Shown piece by piece: positions 24,267 to 32,273 of a DNA stretch of 64,000 bases. The stretch's first letter is position 1; each line of letters begins with the position of its first letter. The notes beneath the pieces were generated by a model. The model saw only the letters and a list, made by a program, of their open reading frames with translations, did no database searches and had not been told where the DNA came from. Made by a program: the position numbers and the translations under genes. The stretch comes from Aeromicrobium camelliae (lineage in GTDB: Bacteria > Actinomycetota > Actinomycetes > Propionibacteriales > Nocardioidaceae), in assembly GCF_003850045.1 (NCBI RefSeq), contig NZ_RQJX01000012.1, positions 1 to 64,000 on the forward strand, in the 5' to 3' direction.

Positions 24267-24338
24267 AGCGGATGACGGGATTCGAACCCGCGACCCTCAC
24301 CTTGGCAAGGTGATGCTCTACCACTGAGCCACATCCGC
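24267..24338 (-). tRNA. tRNA-Gly (GCC)
   Basis: 72-nt cloverleaf with acceptor GCGGATG/CATCCGC, anticodon stem TCACC/GGTGA and anticodon GCC in loop TTGCCAA, T-loop GTTCGAATC. CCA is not encoded. First gene of the unit; it reads the abundant GGC and GGT codons. Confidence 0.97.
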
Positions 24339-24365
24339 GCTGCCTCAATCAGCAGGCGTCACAGA

Positions 24366-24394
24366 ACATTACACGGTCCTCCCAAGGCGTCCAA
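24366..24394 (-). promoter_or_regulatory. promoter of the Gly-Cys-Val tRNA operon
   Basis: On the minus strand TTGGAC (24389-24394) and TAATGT (24366-24371) are separated by exactly 17 nt. Transcription would begin near 24359, about 20 nt before tRNA-Gly. It is the best -35/-10 pair seen in the window. Confidence 0.8.
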
Positions 24395-24407
24395 CAGGGG
24401 GTCGGCA

Positions 24408-24413
24408 TAGGGT
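24408..24413 (+). promoter_or_regulatory. -10 hexamer, leaderless, for the aminotransferase gene
   Basis: TAGGGT ends 6 nt before ATG 24420, divergent from the tRNA operon promoter. Confidence 0.55.
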
Positions 24414-24419
24414 CGAGAC

Positions 24420-25253
24420 ATGAAAGCTTGGGTGAACGGACAGGTGCTCGATTCTCCCCGGGATCTCGCGCTGAATGTGCTGGATCACGGGATCGTCGTG
24501 GGTGATGGGGTGTTCGAGACGGTGGCCGTCTCGCAAGGTCAGCCGTTCGCACTCACCCGTCACCTCGATCGGCTCGTGCGCTCCGCCGAAGGGCTCGGGA
24601 TCGGGAGGCCGGACATCGACGCCATCCGCGCGGGGGTCGGGGCCACGATCGACGGGCAGAATCTGCCCTTCGGCAAGGTGCGCATCACCGTGACGTCGGG
24701 CGAAGGGCCGCTCGGGTCGCCTCGGGGCGAGGGGCCGATGACGGTGATTATTGTCACGGAGCCCGCTGAGCGTCCTGGGGATGTCGCCGAGATCGTGACG
24801 GTTCCGTGGGTCCGCAACGAGCGCGGAGCCCTCGCGGGTCTCAAGACGACCAGTTACGCGGAGAACGCGCTGATGATCGAATACGCGCGGTCGCGGGGGG
24901 CCTCTGAAGCCGTCATGGCCAACACCAGGGGTGACCTTTGCGAGGGCACCGGTTCGAACATCATGTACGCGCTCGGCGGACAGCTCGTGACGCCGACGCT
25001 CGAATCGGGCTGCCTTGCGGGCGTGACACGTGCGTTGGCGCTGGAATGGCTGTCGGACGAACTCGAGGTCGTAGAGCGGGACGCTCCGTTGGAGGTGCTC
25101 CAGGACGCCGACGAGGTGATCCTGCTGGGGACGACGCGCGACGTGCAGGCCATCGCGCGGGTCGACGACCGGGAGGTGCCGGCGCCGGGTCCGTTGACGC
25201 GACGGGCTCAGGAGATCTGGGCGCGCGAAGCCGCGAAGTATGTCGACCCGTGA
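24420..25253 (+). CDS. pabC: class IV PLP enzyme, probable aminodeoxychorismate lyase
   Basis: PLP fold-type IV protein, 277 aa. The Schiff-base lysine is K142 in AGLKTTSYAENA, and the GDGVFETVAV block at residues 28-37 and the phosphate-binding EGTGSNIM are conserved. Proteins of this size in actinobacteria are usually 4-amino-4-deoxychorismate lyases that release pyruvate to give 4-aminobenzoate for folate, but branched-chain or D-amino acid transaminases share the fold. No pabA or pabB is next to it, so the symbol is provisional. The GDGVFET start and leaderless promoter fix the ATG. Cytosolic. Confidence 0.75.
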   Translation: MKAWVNGQVLDSPRDLALNVLDHGIVVGDGVFETVAVSQGQPFALTRHLDRLVRSAEGLGIGRPDIDAIRAGVGATIDGQNLPFGKVRITVTSGEGPLGSPRGEGPMTVIIVTEPAERPGDVAEIVTVPWVRNERGALAGLKTTSYAENALMIEYARSRGASEAVMANTRGDLCEGTGSNIMYALGGQLVTPTLESGCLAGVTRALALEWLSDELEVVERDAPLEVLQDADEVILLGTTRDVQAIARVDDREVPAPGPLTRRAQEIWAREAAKYVDP

Positions 25254-25266
25254 GAATCGAGACCCC

Positions 25267-25272
25267 TACAGT
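25267..25272 (+). promoter_or_regulatory. -10 hexamer for the 25280-25618 gene
   Basis: TACAGT ends 7 nt before ATG 25280, choosing it over earlier in-frame codons inside the upstream gene. Confidence 0.55.
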
Positions 25273-25279
25273 GGCGCCC

Positions 25280-25618
25280 ATGACTCAACCCGCGCCCGTG
25301 CACCGTGAGGACGGTGAGCTCGTCGGCTTCGTGACCGAGAGCGACGGGGGATGGATCGCCGCGACCGTGTTCGGCTACCCGCTGAGCGAGCACAGGTCGC
25401 GCGAGGATGCCGAGGACGCCCTCGTCGGCAAGGGGTTGTCGTATCTCGCGGAGCGGTGGGCTCTGAAGCGTGACGATGTCTGGATGCGAGCAGAGCTGGT
25501 CGAGGCCAGCCCGGCCCATGTGACGGTGCAGCTCGTCGACATGAGTTATCCGGATCGTTACGGGGAGCGGGTCGAACTGACCGCGCCGGTGACGGAGGGC
25601 CTGCGCCTCGAGCACTGA
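25280..25618 (+). CDS. conserved hypothetical protein
   Basis: 112 aa, soluble, strongly acidic, no cysteine or membrane segment. The N-terminal half reads like a small beta-sheet domain (GELVGFVTESDGGWIAATVF) with GYPLSEHRSREDAEDALV after it; the second half has YLAERWALKRDD and a final beta strand region ending in VTEGLRLEH. I recognise no family with certainty. It follows the aminotransferase by 26 nt but has its own leaderless promoter and is closed by a GC-rich terminator hairpin, so it is probably transcribed alone. Confidence 0.7.
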   Translation: MTQPAPVHREDGELVGFVTESDGGWIAATVFGYPLSEHRSREDAEDALVGKGLSYLAERWALKRDDVWMRAELVEASPAHVTVQLVDMSYPDRYGERVELTAPVTEGLRLEH

Positions 25619-25629
25619 GCGATTCCGCT

Positions 25630-25649
25630 CGCCCGCCTTGCGGCGGGCG
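25630..25649 (+). terminator. GC-rich hairpin after the 25280-25618 gene
   Basis: CGCCCGCC and GGCGGGCG pair perfectly over 8 bp around loop TTGC, 11 nt after the stop codon. No U tract. Confidence 0.65.
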
Positions 25650-25754
25650 CCGAGGCTCTCCCCGAGCGAGCGGAGCTCTCCGGTGAAACGGACGTGCGTC
25701 GGTGGGAAAACCGAGGCGGGGGAGGTGCTGTGGAACGAGGCTGGGGGCGTGCGC

Positions 25755-25760
25755 TAAAGT
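25755..25760 (+). promoter_or_regulatory. -10 hexamer for tRNA-Val (CAC)
   Basis: TAAAGT lies 15 nt upstream of the tRNA. A matching -35 (TGGAAC at 25731-25736, 18-nt spacer) is poor. Confidence 0.4.
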
Positions 25761-25775
25761 GTCCAACGCACTCAG

Positions 25776-25847
25776 GGGCGATTGGCGCAGTGGTAGCGCG
25801 CTTCGTTCACACCGAAGAGGTCACTGGTTCGAACCCAGTATCGCCCA
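25776..25847 (+). tRNA. tRNA-Val (CAC)
   Basis: 72-nt cloverleaf with acceptor GGGCGAT/ATCGCCC, anticodon stem CTTCG/CGAAG and anticodon CAC in loop TTCACAC. It shares nearly all of its body with tRNA-Val (GAC) 1.7 kb away and reads GTG codons, which are abundant here. CCA is not encoded. Confidence 0.97.
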
Positions 25848-25940
25848 CCCTGACATCCCCGCCGGCTCCGAGCGGGGATGTTCGCGTTACGGTCGGCCCC
25901 GCGGTGCCGCTTCCGCAGCACGCCCCGGCGTCTGGGGATC

Positions 25941-25946
25941 TACAGT
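25941..25946 (+). promoter_or_regulatory. -10 hexamer for the APC permease
   Basis: TACAGT lies 24 nt before ATG 25971, giving a short leader of about 18 nt that contains AGAGG. Confidence 0.4.
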
Positions 25947-25970
25947 GTCGAGAAGCGACCAGAGGCGGCC

Positions 25971-27350
25971 ATGAGTGCGACCGACGAGCAGGCGACCCGC
26001 GGGCTGAGCCTGCCCACGCTGACGGCCATGGTCGTGGGCTCCATGATCGGTGCCGGTGTGTTCTCCCTGCCTGCGCGGTTCGGCGAAGCCACCGGCGTGG
26101 TGGGAACCGTCATCGGATGGTCGATCGCGGGCTTCGGGATCCTCATGCTCGCGTACGTGTTCCAGAACCTGGCCGTCAGGCGCCCTGAGCTCGACGCCGG
26201 CATCTTCGCGTACGCGAAGGCCGGATTCGGCGACTACGTGGGTTTCAATGCGGCCTTCGGCTACTGGGCGTCGGTCTGCGCGGGCAACGCCTTCTACTGG
26301 GTCTTCATCATGACCACGCTGAGCGCCGTCTTTCCCGCGTTGGGCGAAGGCGACACTGCGCTGGCGGTCGGGGCCGCCTCGTTGGCGGTGTGGACGTTCT
26401 GCATCCTCGTGCTGCGAGGGGTGCGTGAGGCCGCGGCGCTCAACCGCATCGTGACGATCGCCAAGGTGATCCCGATCGTCATGTTCGTGGTGCTGCTGGT
26501 GTTCGCCTTCGACGTCCAGGCGTTCACCGCGAACTTCTGGGGCGGCGAGCGTGGAGACATCGGCGACGTCGCTCGGCAGGTCGGTGACACCATGATCGTC
26601 ACGACGTTCGTCTTCCTCGGGATCGAGGGCGCGAGCATGTACTCGCGGTTCGCTCGTCGGCGCGAGGACGTCGGACGCGCGACGGTCGTCGGGTTCCTCA
26701 GCGTCCTCGCCCTCTTCGCGCTGGTGACCTTGACGAGCTACGGCGTGCTTCCGCAGCGCGACCTCGCCTCGACCCCACAGCCGTCGATGGCCGGCGTGCT
26801 GGAGGTCGTGGTGGGCCCGTGGGGCGAGGCTCTGATCAGCGTGGGAGTCATCGTGGCCGTCCTCGGCGCGTACCTCGCCTGGACCCTGATGGCAGCCGAG
26901 GTCCTCTTCATCCCCGCCCGCAGCGGGGACATGCCGCGTTTCCTGGCGGCGGAGCGCAACGGCACACCGACGGCGGCGCTGTGGTTCGCGAGCGGATTCG
27001 TCCAACTCCTGCTGCTCGCGACCCTCCTCGCTGACGATGCGCTCAACGTCATGCTCGAGCTCTGCACGAGCCTGGCCTTGATTCCGTACCTGCTCGCCGC
27101 GGCGTACGCGGTCAAGATCAGCCTTGCTCCCCAACCCGGCGACCGACCGCGAGGGCGGAGATCCGAACTCGTCGTCGGCGTCCTCGCGATGCTCTACACG
27201 ACCGTGCTCATCGCGGTCGCCGGGCTGGCCTACCTGCTGGTGACCTGCATCATCTATGCCCCCGGTGTGTTGCTCTACGTTCGGGGCCGACGTGAGCGCC
27301 GCCAGCGCGTCTTCACGCGGTCATCGTCGTCGGGGCCGTCCTCGGGTTGA
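25971..27350 (+). CDS. APC-family amino acid permease, basic amino acid/antiporter type
   Basis: Integral membrane transporter of the amino acid-polyamine-organocation superfamily, 459 aa, 12 predicted helices. The first helix carries the hallmark MVVGSMIGAGVFSLPARFG (residues 20-38). The long helix 6 region has TTFVFLGIEGASMYSRFARR, and the C-terminus ends with YAPGVLLYVRGRRE. The pattern is closest to arginine/ornithine and basic amino acid antiporters, but no arginine deiminase genes are here to support that substrate. The start is at ATG 25971; earlier in-frame codons would overlap the tRNA spacer. Single gene. Confidence 0.85.
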   Translation: MSATDEQATRGLSLPTLTAMVVGSMIGAGVFSLPARFGEATGVVGTVIGWSIAGFGILMLAYVFQNLAVRRPELDAGIFAYAKAGFGDYVGFNAAFGYWASVCAGNAFYWVFIMTTLSAVFPALGEGDTALAVGAASLAVWTFCILVLRGVREAAALNRIVTIAKVIPIVMFVVLLVFAFDVQAFTANFWGGERGDIGDVARQVGDTMIVTTFVFLGIEGASMYSRFARRREDVGRATVVGFLSVLALFALVTLTSYGVLPQRDLASTPQPSMAGVLEVVVGPWGEALISVGVIVAVLGAYLAWTLMAAEVLFIPARSGDMPRFLAAERNGTPTAALWFASGFVQLLLLATLLADDALNVMLELCTSLALIPYLLAAAYAVKISLAPQPGDRPRGRRSELVVGVLAMLYTTVLIAVAGLAYLLVTCIIYAPGVLLYVRGRRERRQRVFTRSSSSGPSSG

Positions 27351-27407
27351 TCGGCCTCACCTCCGGTCGGCTCTCACTCTGACGGGGAGGGCCCCGGGTT
27401 CGCCTCG

Positions 27408-28064
27408 TCAGTACCCGACCGCCCGATCGACCTTGCGGTGGTACCGCTGACCGACCTTTCCGCCGAGCACGGCAGCGAGCAGCGTCAAGGCGAGGATCGC
27501 CAGCGCCGTGATCGCCGCACCCCATCCGATCGCGTCGCCGCTGATGGGAAGGGTGGGAAGGCTGACGCGGTCGAGGATGTTGTACTGCGAGCCGAACAGG
27601 AAGCCGAGCCCGATCGCCACGAGAGCGACGATGAGCCCGATCAGCCACACGCCGACGCCTTGACGCCCGCCGTCGAAGCGCGACATGCGGCCGGCGACGT
27701 ACCCTCCGGCGTAGTAGCCGATCGCCAAGACCAGCAGCAAGATGACCGCGGTCGCGATGCCGATCGTGCCGGCCTCGCGCTCCGCGTCGTTCTGGGTGAT
27801 GCGCACGTTGGAGCCGACCGCGCTGAGGATCGCTCCGACGATGCTCGTCAGCAGGACGGCAAGTCCCATCGACACGAGCCATCCGAAGAAGCACGCTCCC
27901 CAGCTCATGCCGCCGAAGGTGTCACGCGCCTCGAGGTGGCGATCGCGGGTGGTGCGCCCGTCCTCGTCGGGATCGGGACGGTCTCTGTGGATGTCCCGCC
28001 GTTCTCCTTCGTCGAAACTCAGGGATGGGTACAGAAGACGTGCCCGATTCGGATGATGTGACAC
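27408..28064 (-). CDS. membrane protein with four helices, start uncertain
   Basis: 218 aa if the GTG at 28064 is used. A charged N-terminal region of about 60 residues (GERRDIHRDRPDPDEDGR and on) precedes FGGMSWGACFFGWLVSMG, the first of four predicted helices. The rest contains two glycine-rich hairpins and IGYYAGGYVAGRMSRFDGGRQG, ending with a basic tail. Actinobacteria often encode such F-G-G-x-x-W-G-A-x-F-F-G-W-L proteins of unknown function. Alternatives are the ATG at 28100, which would collide with the divergent gene, and the internal ATG at 27908. None has a convincing promoter spacing or ribosome site, so the N-terminus is open. Confidence 0.65.
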   Translation of the reverse strand: MSHHPNRARLLYPSLSFDEGERRDIHRDRPDPDEDGRTTRDRHLEARDTFGGMSWGACFFGWLVSMGLAVLLTSIVGAILSAVGSNVRITQNDAEREAGTIGIATAVILLLVLAIGYYAGGYVAGRMSRFDGGRQGVGVWLIGLIVALVAIGLGFLFGSQYNILDRVSLPTLPISGDAIGWGAAITALAILALTLLAAVLGGKVGQRYHRKVDRAVGY

Positions 28065-28084
28065 ACCGGGTGTCCGGAGCCCTC

Positions 28085-28090
28085 TAGGCT
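28085..28090 (+). promoter_or_regulatory. -10 hexamer for the 28099-28548 gene
   Basis: TAGGCT ends 8 nt before ATG 28099, near leaderless spacing. Confidence 0.5.
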
Positions 28091-28098
28091 CGGTCGTC

Positions 28099-28548
28099 AT
28101 GGCATCAGTGGTGAGGCAGGCGCTGAGTTCGTGGCGCACGCTGGCGACTGTCGGATCGTGCTGCGCGGTCGCCGCCATGTGGTACGCGACCGCTGTCCTC
28201 GCTAGCGGGCTTGCGATGCTGCCGTGGCAGTCCACGAGTGCTGGCGCCCTGGTGCTGGTCACGACCTGGTTGGGGTGGTCGGCTCCGGTGGTGGTGTGGG
28301 TGGCGGCACTGCTGGTCGACCGTTGGGCGACTGCGCCGGTGCGGCAGCCCCTGCTTCTGATGCTCGCCGCACTGATCGGCATCGTCGGTGCAGTGGCACC
28401 GCTGTGGATGGTGCGCGATGAGGGCAGCTCGTACTACACCGGTCACGTGGTGATGCCGCTCGTGCTCCTGTGCGCCGCATCCGGCCTGGCAGGAGCCCGC
28501 ATGGCCTACCTGACGCACCCTCAGCTGTTCAGGGCACCAGTGCCGTGA
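28099..28548 (+). CDS. four-helix membrane protein of unknown function
   Basis: 149 aa with four predicted helices (about residues 14-38, 46-70, 82-104 and 116-135) and short polar loops. It carries two adjacent cysteines in the first helix (GSCCAVAAMW) and one more near position 125. I recognise no family. Its last 20 nt overlap the end of the minus-strand nitronate monooxygenase gene tail to tail. The leaderless promoter supports the start. It has the size and layout of many lineage-specific actinobacterial membrane proteins. Confidence 0.6.
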   Translation: MASVVRQALSSWRTLATVGSCCAVAAMWYATAVLASGLAMLPWQSTSAGALVLVTTWLGWSAPVVVWVAALLVDRWATAPVRQPLLLMLAALIGIVGAVAPLWMVRDEGSSYYTGHVVMPLVLLCAASGLAGARMAYLTHPQLFRAPVP

Positions 28549-29524
28549 TGATGCCGGCCGCGGGCCCGGGTTGCGCCTCCCGATACCGGAGGCCGGCCCA
28601 CAGATGGGTCAGGTCCGCACGCCCCTGAGCCGCAGCCGCCTTGCGGAAGGCGCTCGTCATGGTGTGCACGTGGGGATACGCGGCCGGCGCTTCGAGGCGT
28701 GCGACGGTGTTGGCCAGCCCGCGGGCGGGCCGACCGGTGAACGCCCTGGTCACCACGGTGGTCGCGAACTCCTCGCTGCGCAGCGCGGCGCGATGCGTGG
28801 GGTTGGTCCCCGCCTCGTCCGCGAGCAGCAGGGCTGTACCGATCTGCGCGGCACGCGCACCGTGGTCGAGGACGCGACGCACGTCGGCGCGCGTCGCGAT
28901 GCCACCCGCGGCCACCATCGGCACCCCGATGTCGGCGATATCCTGCAACAGCTCGACGAGGGGAGTGTCCGTCGGCCAGACGTCCGCACGGAGCGTTCCG
29001 CGGTGTCCGCCGGCTTCCGGGCCCTGGACGACCAGCACATCCGCGCCCCGCTCGGCGGCGATCCGGGCCTCGTCGGAGTCGGTCACGGTCTGGGCGGACA
29101 CGATGCCCCGGTCCGCAAGCGCGGTGAAGACCTCAGCGTCCGGGCAGCCGAACGTGAACGACACCCAGGCCGGCCGCTCCGCGAGCACGATGTCGAGTTT
29201 CGCGGCGAAGGCGTCATCGTCGAATGTCGGCTCGGCGAGCTCCGCACCCACCTCGCGCGCATACGGCTCGAGGGCGGCGGAGAACCGCTGGAGCTCCGCC
29301 TCGTCGACGGGCGTCTCCTCCACGACGAAGAGGTTGACGCCGAACGGACGGCCGTGAGTGAGTTCCGCGGTGCGCCGTAGCTGAGCGGCGACCGCCTCAG
29401 GGGCGAGATATCCGGCCGCGAGGAAACCACCGGCGCCGGTGCGGGTGACGGCGGCGACGAGTTCGGGCGTCGACGGTCCGCCGGCCATCGGTGCCGCGAT
29501 CAGGGGAAGGTCGAGGTCCAGCAC
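28529..29524 (-). CDS. nitronate monooxygenase family flavoprotein
   Basis: FMN-dependent TIM-barrel enzyme of the 2-nitropropane dioxygenase family, 331 aa. The N-terminal PLIAAPMAGGPSTPELVAAV, the phosphate-binding glycine loops (VQGPEAGGHRG near residue 163, MVAAGGIATRADV near 200, AQIGTALLL) and the catalytic-histidine position in GGHRG are all present. Such enzymes detoxify nitronates such as propionate 3-nitronate, though other roles including enoyl reduction occur in relatives. Start at GTG 29524, where GAGGAT ends 6 nt upstream and homology begins. The spacing to the NUDIX gene is 16 nt, so they may be cotranscribed. Confidence 0.85.
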   Translation of the reverse strand: MLDLDLPLIAAPMAGGPSTPELVAAVTRTGAGGFLAAGYLAPEAVAAQLRRTAELTHGRPFGVNLFVVEETPVDEAELQRFSAALEPYAREVGAELAEPTFDDDAFAAKLDIVLAERPAWVSFTFGCPDAEVFTALADRGIVSAQTVTDSDEARIAAERGADVLVVQGPEAGGHRGTLRADVWPTDTPLVELLQDIADIGVPMVAAGGIATRADVRRVLDHGARAAQIGTALLLADEAGTNPTHRAALRSEEFATTVVTRAFTGRPARGLANTVARLEAPAAYPHVHTMTSAFRKAAAAQGRADLTHLWAGLRYREAQPGPAAGIITALVP

Positions 29525-29530
29525 CCTTCG

Positions 29531-29536
29531 ATCCTC
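29531..29536 (-). promoter_or_regulatory. -10 hexamer for the nitronate monooxygenase gene
   Basis: GAGGAT on the minus strand ends 6 nt before GTG 29524, a GANNNT variant. Confidence 0.35.
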
Positions 29537-29540
29537 TCGC

Positions 29541-30002
29541 TCAGAACAGCGTCTCGCCACGCTGGGGAAGGGCCGCTGCGATGCGCGCGGCCATGTCGTC
29601 GCTCATCGCCGGAAGCGCGTCGGGGGAGAACCACCGCGCCTCGGTGTTCTCGCCGTCGGCCGGGTGAGGGTCGCCGGAGCGCCACTCGAGCCGGAAGGTG
29701 AGGTCGACGTACTGGGTCTGGTCGCCGTTGTCGTACGTGACCATCTCGGTCACGCCCACCCGCGCCAGTCGCGTGCAGTCGGCCGCGACGGCTGCTTCCT
29801 CGAGCACCTCGCGCGCGGCCGCGACCGCGGGATGCTCGCCGGGATCGACGAGGCCGGTGACTGGCGTCCACGCGCCGTTGTCCGCCCGCCGCACGAGCAG
29901 GACGTCGCCGTCCTTGATCACGACGGCGGTCACGCCGCACAACCACAGCGGGCTGGTCCCGACCTTCTCGCGCAGTGCCAGGACGAATTCGGGAGTCGCC
30001 AT
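29541..30002 (-). CDS. NUDIX hydrolase
   Basis: Small cytosolic pyrophosphohydrolase, 153 aa. The Nudix box is intact: GLVDPGEHPAVAAAREVLEE, matching G-x5-E-x7-R-E-x2-E-E. A CGVTAVVIKDGDVLLVRR strand pair precedes it and WFSPDALP follows, as in many housecleaning nucleotide hydrolases. The substrate cannot be read. Start at ATG 30002 with TAGGCT ending 6 nt upstream. Confidence 0.92.
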   Translation of the reverse strand: MATPEFVLALREKVGTSPLWLCGVTAVVIKDGDVLLVRRADNGAWTPVTGLVDPGEHPAVAAAREVLEEAAVAADCTRLARVGVTEMVTYDNGDQTQYVDLTFRLEWRSGDPHPADGENTEARWFSPDALPAMSDDMAARIAAALPQRGETLF

Positions 30003-30008
30003 GCCCCG

Positions 30009-30014
30009 AGCCTA
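30009..30014 (-). promoter_or_regulatory. -10 hexamer, leaderless, for the NUDIX gene
   Basis: TAGGCT on the minus strand ends 6 nt before ATG 30002. Confidence 0.6.
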
Positions 30015-30040
30015 CGGAGTCGCCGTGGCGATCAGCCTCA

Positions 30041-31520
30041 TCATCCGGGCGTGGAGCTAGGGTCGCCACGCCGCTCGATGCGGTCGCGGCGGCTCGCAGC
30101 GAGATCGTAGGCCCCGACGAGCATCGCAACTGCGGCCACCACGATGATCGCGCCGAAACCGACCGCGAGCGCCACGTCCCATCCCGAGGTTGTGGCCACG
30201 CCGAAGGCGATGGTCGTGATCACCGCGATGCCGACCGACGTGCCGATGCGCTGGCCGGTCTGCAGCACCCCACCGGCGCTCCCTGCATATCTGAGCGGCA
30301 CCTCGGCGAGACTGAGCGTCTGATTGGGTGAGACGACCAGACCTTGGCCGACGCCGGTGAGCATCAACGTGCCCAGCAGCCACCATTCGGTCACGCCGCT
30401 GCGTCCGTGCAGGAGCACCACCCCCGCGCTGAGCAGCAGGCCGAGCATTCCGACGCCGAGTCCCCACAGCACGATCACCCGTCCGACCCGGACCACGTAC
30501 CGGCCGGCGATGGGAGCGGTGATCGCGCCGGCGAAGGCCGCGGGCAGGCCGATCATCCCGGCCGTGAGCGCGTCATGGCCGAGACCGATCTGCATGTACT
30601 GGGCGACCAGGAGCCAGAGACTGGTGTAGCCCAGGAAGTACAGCGTCGTGAGCATCGCCCCCGCTGGCGAAGGACCGTGTGCGGAAGAGCTGCATGTCCA
30701 CCATCGGCGTCCGGCCGGTGCGCCGATACCTCAACTCCCATCGCACCCAGCCGACGACCAGCATCGACCCGAGAACCAGGAAGCCCCAGGACCACCAGCC
30801 CCACCCCGCCTCCATGAACGACACCATGACGAGCAAGGTGGCCAGGGCGAGCAGGAGCATGCCGACCGGATCGAAGTCGATGCGTCGCCTGGAGTCGGGC
30901 GTCGACGACTCGACCTCGGTGTAGGCCGCCTTCCAGGCTGACGGTGGCAGGAAGACACGCGCCGCCACGATCCCCGTGATGGCGATCGGCACGTTGATCA
31001 GGAAGCACCAGCGCCATCCCCATTCGGGGCCGAGGGAGGTGATGAACACGCCGCCGAGTACCGGACCGATCGCGACCGAGACGCCGACGGCCGAGCCGAG
31101 GGCTCCGAAGGCGCGGCCACGCAACTCGCCTTGGAAGAACTGTTGGATGATGCCGCTCACCTGAGGAGTCAGCAGGCCCGATCCGATCCCCATGACGGCG
31201 CGAGCCAGGTTGAGCACGGCGATACTCGGTGCGAGGCCCGAGCCGAGCGACCCGACGGCGAAGATCGCGAGCCCGAGGATGAAGAGCCTTCCACGGCCCC
31301 AGAGGTCGCCCGCTCGCCCTGCGGCGACCAGCAGGACGCCGAACGCGAGCGCGTAACCCGACACGACCCATTGAAGGCCGGACGTTCCCGCTCCCAGCGA
31401 GCTCTCGACGGCGGGCAGAGCGACGTTGACGATGGAGACGCTGAGAAGCGAGAGGAAAGCCGGGACGAGGATCGTCGGCAGCACCCGCCGCTGCTCCGGG
31501 GCGAACCCCGTCTCAACCAT
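30041..31520 (-). pseudogene. MFS drug-efflux-type transporter (DHA2) broken by a one-base insertion
   Basis: Two frames together form one 14-helix major facilitator of about 490 aa, similar to EmrB/QacA multidrug exporters. The N-terminal frame from ATG 31520 has PAFLSLLSVSIVNVALPAV, GRAGDLWGRGRLFILG (motif A) and the helix 5 motif GPVLGGVFIT, and goes off after FRTRSFASG. The C-terminal frame picks up AMLTTLYFLGYTSLWLLVAQ and runs to the end. The join is a run of five G on the coding strand (plus-strand C at 30658-30662); four would keep one frame. As sequenced the protein would lose its last seven or so helices. Sequencing error is possible. It overlaps the HhH-GPD gene end by 8 nt. Confidence 0.82.
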
Positions 31521-32082
31521 TCTTGGCGGCGGCCTTCATCGCCCTCTTGAACTCACGGACCTTGGCAAGCGACTCCGGGCTCGTGATGTCGGCGACCGAG
31601 CGAAACGAGCCGTCATCGCCGTAGTCGCCGGCCGCCTCACGCCAGCCGGCCCCCTCGAAGCCGTACTGCTTGCCGAGCAGAGCAAGGAAGATCCTGGCCT
31701 TCTGGTCGCCGAAACCGGGCAGTGCCTTGAGACGCTTCAGCACCTCCTTGCCGTCAGGGTCGCCCTCGGACCAGATCGCCTCGGCGCGGCCGCCCCATCG
31801 CTCCTCGATCTCGGCGCACAGCGCCTGCACGCGCTTGGCCATCGAACCCGGATAGCGATGCACGGCGGGGGTCTGCCGGAAGGCCTGCTCCAGCGCCTCG
31901 GGGTCGTAGGACGCGAGCGTCGACGCATCGACCGCGCCGACCCGCTCGCGGATCTTCAGCGGCCCGGCGAAAGCGGTCTCCATCGCCACCTGCTGGTCGA
32001 GCAGCATGCCGATGAGCAGTGCGAGGGGATTCTCGGTCAACAGCTCGTCGGCGGCCGGATCGTCGGTGATGTGAAGCGCCAT
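31513..32082 (-). CDS. HhH-GPD-type base excision repair family protein
   Basis: 189 aa, cytosolic, of a small actinobacterial group of helix-hairpin-helix/GPD fold proteins. The opening ALHITDDPAADELLTENPL and ALLIGMLLDQQVAMETAF are typical of the group. The hairpin-helix motif is LKALPGFGDQKARIFLALLG at about residues 122-141. I do not see the lysine or the aspartate of well-studied glycosylases with certainty, nor an iron-sulfur cysteine set, so catalytic activity is not assured. ATG at 32082 with GAGAAT 6 nt upstream. First gene of a unit with the broken MFS gene. Confidence 0.82.
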   Translation of the reverse strand: MALHITDDPAADELLTENPLALLIGMLLDQQVAMETAFAGPLKIRERVGAVDASTLASYDPEALEQAFRQTPAVHRYPGSMAKRVQALCAEIEERWGGRAEAIWSEGDPDGKEVLKRLKALPGFGDQKARIFLALLGKQYGFEGAGWREAAGDYGDDGSFRSVADITSPESLAKVREFKRAMKAAAKNG

Positions 32083-32088
32083 GCGGTC

Positions 32089-32094
32089 ATTCTC
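32089..32094 (-). promoter_or_regulatory. -10 hexamer for the HhH-GPD gene
   Basis: GAGAAT on the minus strand ends 6 nt before ATG 32082. Confidence 0.4.
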
Positions 32095-32101
32095 CCACCG
32101 T

Positions 32102-32177
32102 GAGACCCGAGGTTTGCGCGCTACTCGGTGACCTGGGCGGACCCCGGTTGACGATGTGAGCGCAAATCTGGGGTCTC
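32102..32177. repeat. imperfect 20-bp inverted repeat between the HhH-GPD gene and thrS
   Basis: GAGACCCGAGGTTTGCGCGC (32102-32121) and the reverse complement of 32158-32177 agree at 17 of 20 positions, around a 36-nt centre. It lies in the divergent spacer upstream of both promoters' core regions and resembles a REP-like element or a large operator. Confidence 0.6.
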
Positions 32178-32211
32178 GTCGGGTCGCGACCGGCGCGCGG
32201 TGAGGGCTGAC

Positions 32212-32217
32212 TACAGT
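32212..32217 (+). promoter_or_regulatory. -10 hexamer for thrS
   Basis: TACAGT lies 56 nt before ATG 32274, giving a leader of about 50 nt that contains a 7-bp hairpin (ACGCGCC/GGCGCGT, 32231-32252) and AAAGGTG as ribosome site. Confidence 0.55.
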
Positions 32218-32273
32218 GGGAGCGAACAGCACGCGCCAGCCGTAGGGCGCGTCCCGACAACCAAAGGTGCGTC

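Noticed and set aside
24074..24313. Frames in both directions across the tRNA cluster that contain GFEPVTS-like strings.
   Set aside because: These strings are translations of conserved tRNA T-arm sequence, a well-known artefact.
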